A stretch of 40,191 nt of DNA from CAYVWB01 sp964455395 (GTDB taxonomy: Bacteria; Desulfobacterota; Desulfovibrionia; Desulfovibrionales; Desulfovibrionaceae). Below are positions 38,993-40,191 of this stretch, in pieces. The DNA is taken from NCBI GenBank assembly GCA_964455395.1, contig CAYVWB010000043.1, positions 1 to 40,191 on the forward strand, in the 5' to 3' direction. How positions within the stretch are numbered: position 1 is the stretch's first letter; the number at the start of each line of letters is the position of its first letter. The notes below the pieces were generated by a model that worked only from the letters and a program-made list of their open reading frames with translations, was not told the DNA's origin and ran no database searches. The translations under genes were made by a program, and so were the position numbers.

Positions 38993-39415
38993 CGAGGCTC
39001 CTTGCAGCCATGAGGTTACCAAACAGTAATAGGGCATCGGCCCGCTTTACTGGACCCCGGGAATGAAGTATGGCGTAATGCGCAGCGGGTGTTGGCCCTG
39101 TTTGCGTCCGCCAGTTCGGGCCGCGTCGTCGCTGTGTGGGCGCTTTCGACCGGTTCGCTTTGTTTGGCGCATGCGTCCGCATGGGCTGACCTGTCCGCAC
39201 TTCCCAGCTGCCGCGCCGGGGGCAGGACCCGCAAGGCCGGAGGCTGCAGGACCACGGAAGTGTTGGACCACGTTTCTGGGTCCGGAATCCGGGGTCCGTG
39301 GTGTGGACCAGGAGAGCAGGGGCGCCCGCCCGATCCCGACCGTCATCATCGAGCGCGTTTCGCAAGCCCACCTCAATACCACGTTTTGCTGAGATATTGC
39401 ATCGAAGGAGTCCCC
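38993..39415. other. 423-bp divergent gap with no supported gene
   Basis: It should hold promoters for the divergent methyltransferase gene and the exported protein gene, but no hexamer pair is convincing. Around 39250-39315 there are several partly matching copies of GGACCACG and GGTCC in both orientations, enough to fold but with no clear role. Open frames here are composition shadows. Confidence 0.5.
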
Positions 39416-40191
39416 ATGCGCACCGTCCGCACACTCGTGACCTTCGCCCTCGCCATGAGCCTCACCCTCGCCGCCGCCGGCGCAGCGCATGCGTTGCAGC
39501 AGTACGCGGTGGCGCCGTTCGTGATCAACGGGCCCTCGGAGTACGCCTACCTTTCCGAAGGCGTTCAGGACATGCTGACCACCCGGCTGCATACCCCCGG
39601 CGAGTTGGAGGCCGTGAGCCGCTCCGCCATGAAGGAGCTTTCCCCCATTGCGGCGCTGGACACCGAGGCCGCCGCCCAAGCCAAGCAGCGTCTTGGCGCG
39701 GAGTACTTTTTCTGGGGCAGCGCCACCGTGCTGGGCGACTCCGTGAGTCTCGACCTGCAGATGCTGGACCCGCAAGGGGCCGTACATCCCAAAAGCGCCA
39801 CTGTCCATCCCGACCAGGTGATCCGCACCCTGGCGAACCTTGCGCGACAGTCCGTGGCTTCCATCGTGGGCTCGCCCCAAGCCCCGGACTTCTCCGAGTC
39901 CGCGTCGGAGCCCAGCCAGCGCAGGAACGCCATGAACCCCGGTCTGGTGCAGAACGAGGTGGACCGCAACACCGAGTTCTATCTGAACCCGCAGTTCCGC
40001 TACGCCGGCGACGCTGTCAGCGAGGGCCGGCTGCGCACCAACTCCCTGCCGTTTGCGGCTTCGGGCATGGTCCCTGCCGATGCGGACGGCGACGGTTTGC
40101 CGGACTGGTGGGAGGCCATGTTCTTCAGCGGAACGGCCGATCCGGAGGGCGACTTCGACCGCCTCATCGTCAGCGACGACGGGCAGACCGC
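39416..40191 (+). CDS. Exported protein with aspartate-rich calcium-binding-type loop (3' end cut by window edge)
   Basis: 258 residues are visible. The ATG at 39416 follows AAGGAG. The N-terminus has a clear signal peptide (TLVTFALAMSLTLAAAGAAH, cleavage likely after AHA, about residue 26). The next 130 residues (YAVAPFVINGPSEYAYLSEG and onward) resemble the periplasmic domain that in Desulfovibrio-type proteins precedes FG-GAP/VCBS repeats, including GAEYFFWGSATVLGD. Near residue 222 comes DADGDGLPDWWE, a calcium-binding thrombospondin-3-type loop. The remainder lies beyond the right edge, so the repeats are predicted, not seen. Likely cell-surface or periplasmic; function unknown. Confidence 0.8.
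   Translation, partial: MRTVRTLVTFALAMSLTLAAAGAAHALQQYAVAPFVINGPSEYAYLSEGVQDMLTTRLHTPGELEAVSRSAMKELSPIAALDTEAAAQAKQRLGAEYFFWGSATVLGDSVSLDLQMLDPQGAVHPKSATVHPDQVIRTLANLARQSVASIVGSPQAPDFSESASEPSQRRNAMNPGLVQNEVDRNTEFYLNPQFRYAGDAVSEGRLRTNSLPFAASGMVPADADGDGLPDWWEAMFFSGTADPEGDFDRLIVSDDGQT

Overview
The window reads as one stretch of a GC-rich chromosome from an anaerobic, sulfate-reducer-like bacterium, most probably in or near the Desulfovibrionales. This is inferred from gene content: a Wolinella-type menaquinone-linked fumarate reductase (frdCAB) joined to a two-subunit class I fumarase, a group II (anaerobe-type) molybdenum nitrogenase cluster with nifI1/nifI2 between nifH and nifD, an ADH-synthase-like aldolase, and many iron-sulfur proteins. 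No rRNA, tRNA, CRISPR array, insertion sequence or prophage was found.

Layout. 1-5112 (minus strand): a compact frdC-frdA-frdB-fumarase alpha-fumarase beta-phzF run that interconverts succinate, fumarate and malate, preceded by a leader of about 0.6 kb with an inverted repeat over a -10-like hexamer. 5710-9145 (minus): exonuclease III, then lepA-lepB with an intrinsic terminator. 9424-10068 (plus): an unknown secreted helical protein. 10536-13716 (minus): an ArsC-type arsenate reductase, then three genes overlapped by four bases each (YkgJ-like, rfaE2, FkbM methyltransferase). 13880-16568 (plus): a PAS-GGDEF-EAL protein and a two-cluster ferredoxin-like protein. 16569-19131: a perfect 18-bp inverted repeat, a three-unit 24-bp tandem repeat that runs into the end of topA, and topA. 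19329-20831 (plus): a 500-residue lysozyme-like protein behind a near-perfect sigma-54 promoter. 21061-23295 (minus): a chemoreceptor with a seven-cysteine module.

23518-34643 (minus) is the nitrogen-fixation cluster, transcribed nifH-nifI1-nifI2-nifD-nifK // nifB-like radical SAM gene-[2Fe-2S] ferredoxin-nifE-nifN-nifB. A sigma-54 promoter lies upstream of nifH, an intrinsic terminator follows nifK and another follows nifB, and a strong stem-loop separates nifD from nifK. NifH and NifDK are the enzyme. NifB, NifE and NifN build the FeMo-cofactor, and NifI1/NifI2 are PII-like proteins that switch NifDK off in response to nitrogen status. nifV, nifU, nifS and nifA are not in the window. The most unusual gene is the second NifB-like protein (28292-29587). 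It keeps the radical-SAM cysteines but has lost the cysteines and histidine that hold NifB's two substrate [4Fe-4S] clusters.

34887-36733 (plus): metX-metW for methionine synthesis. 36821-38992 (minus): an rRNA m5C methyltransferase followed by an ADH-synthase-family aldolase that appears to lack the Schiff-base lysine. 39416 to the right edge (plus): the start of an exported protein with a calcium-binding-type aspartate loop. The left edge cuts the 3' end of phzF, and the right edge cuts this last gene.
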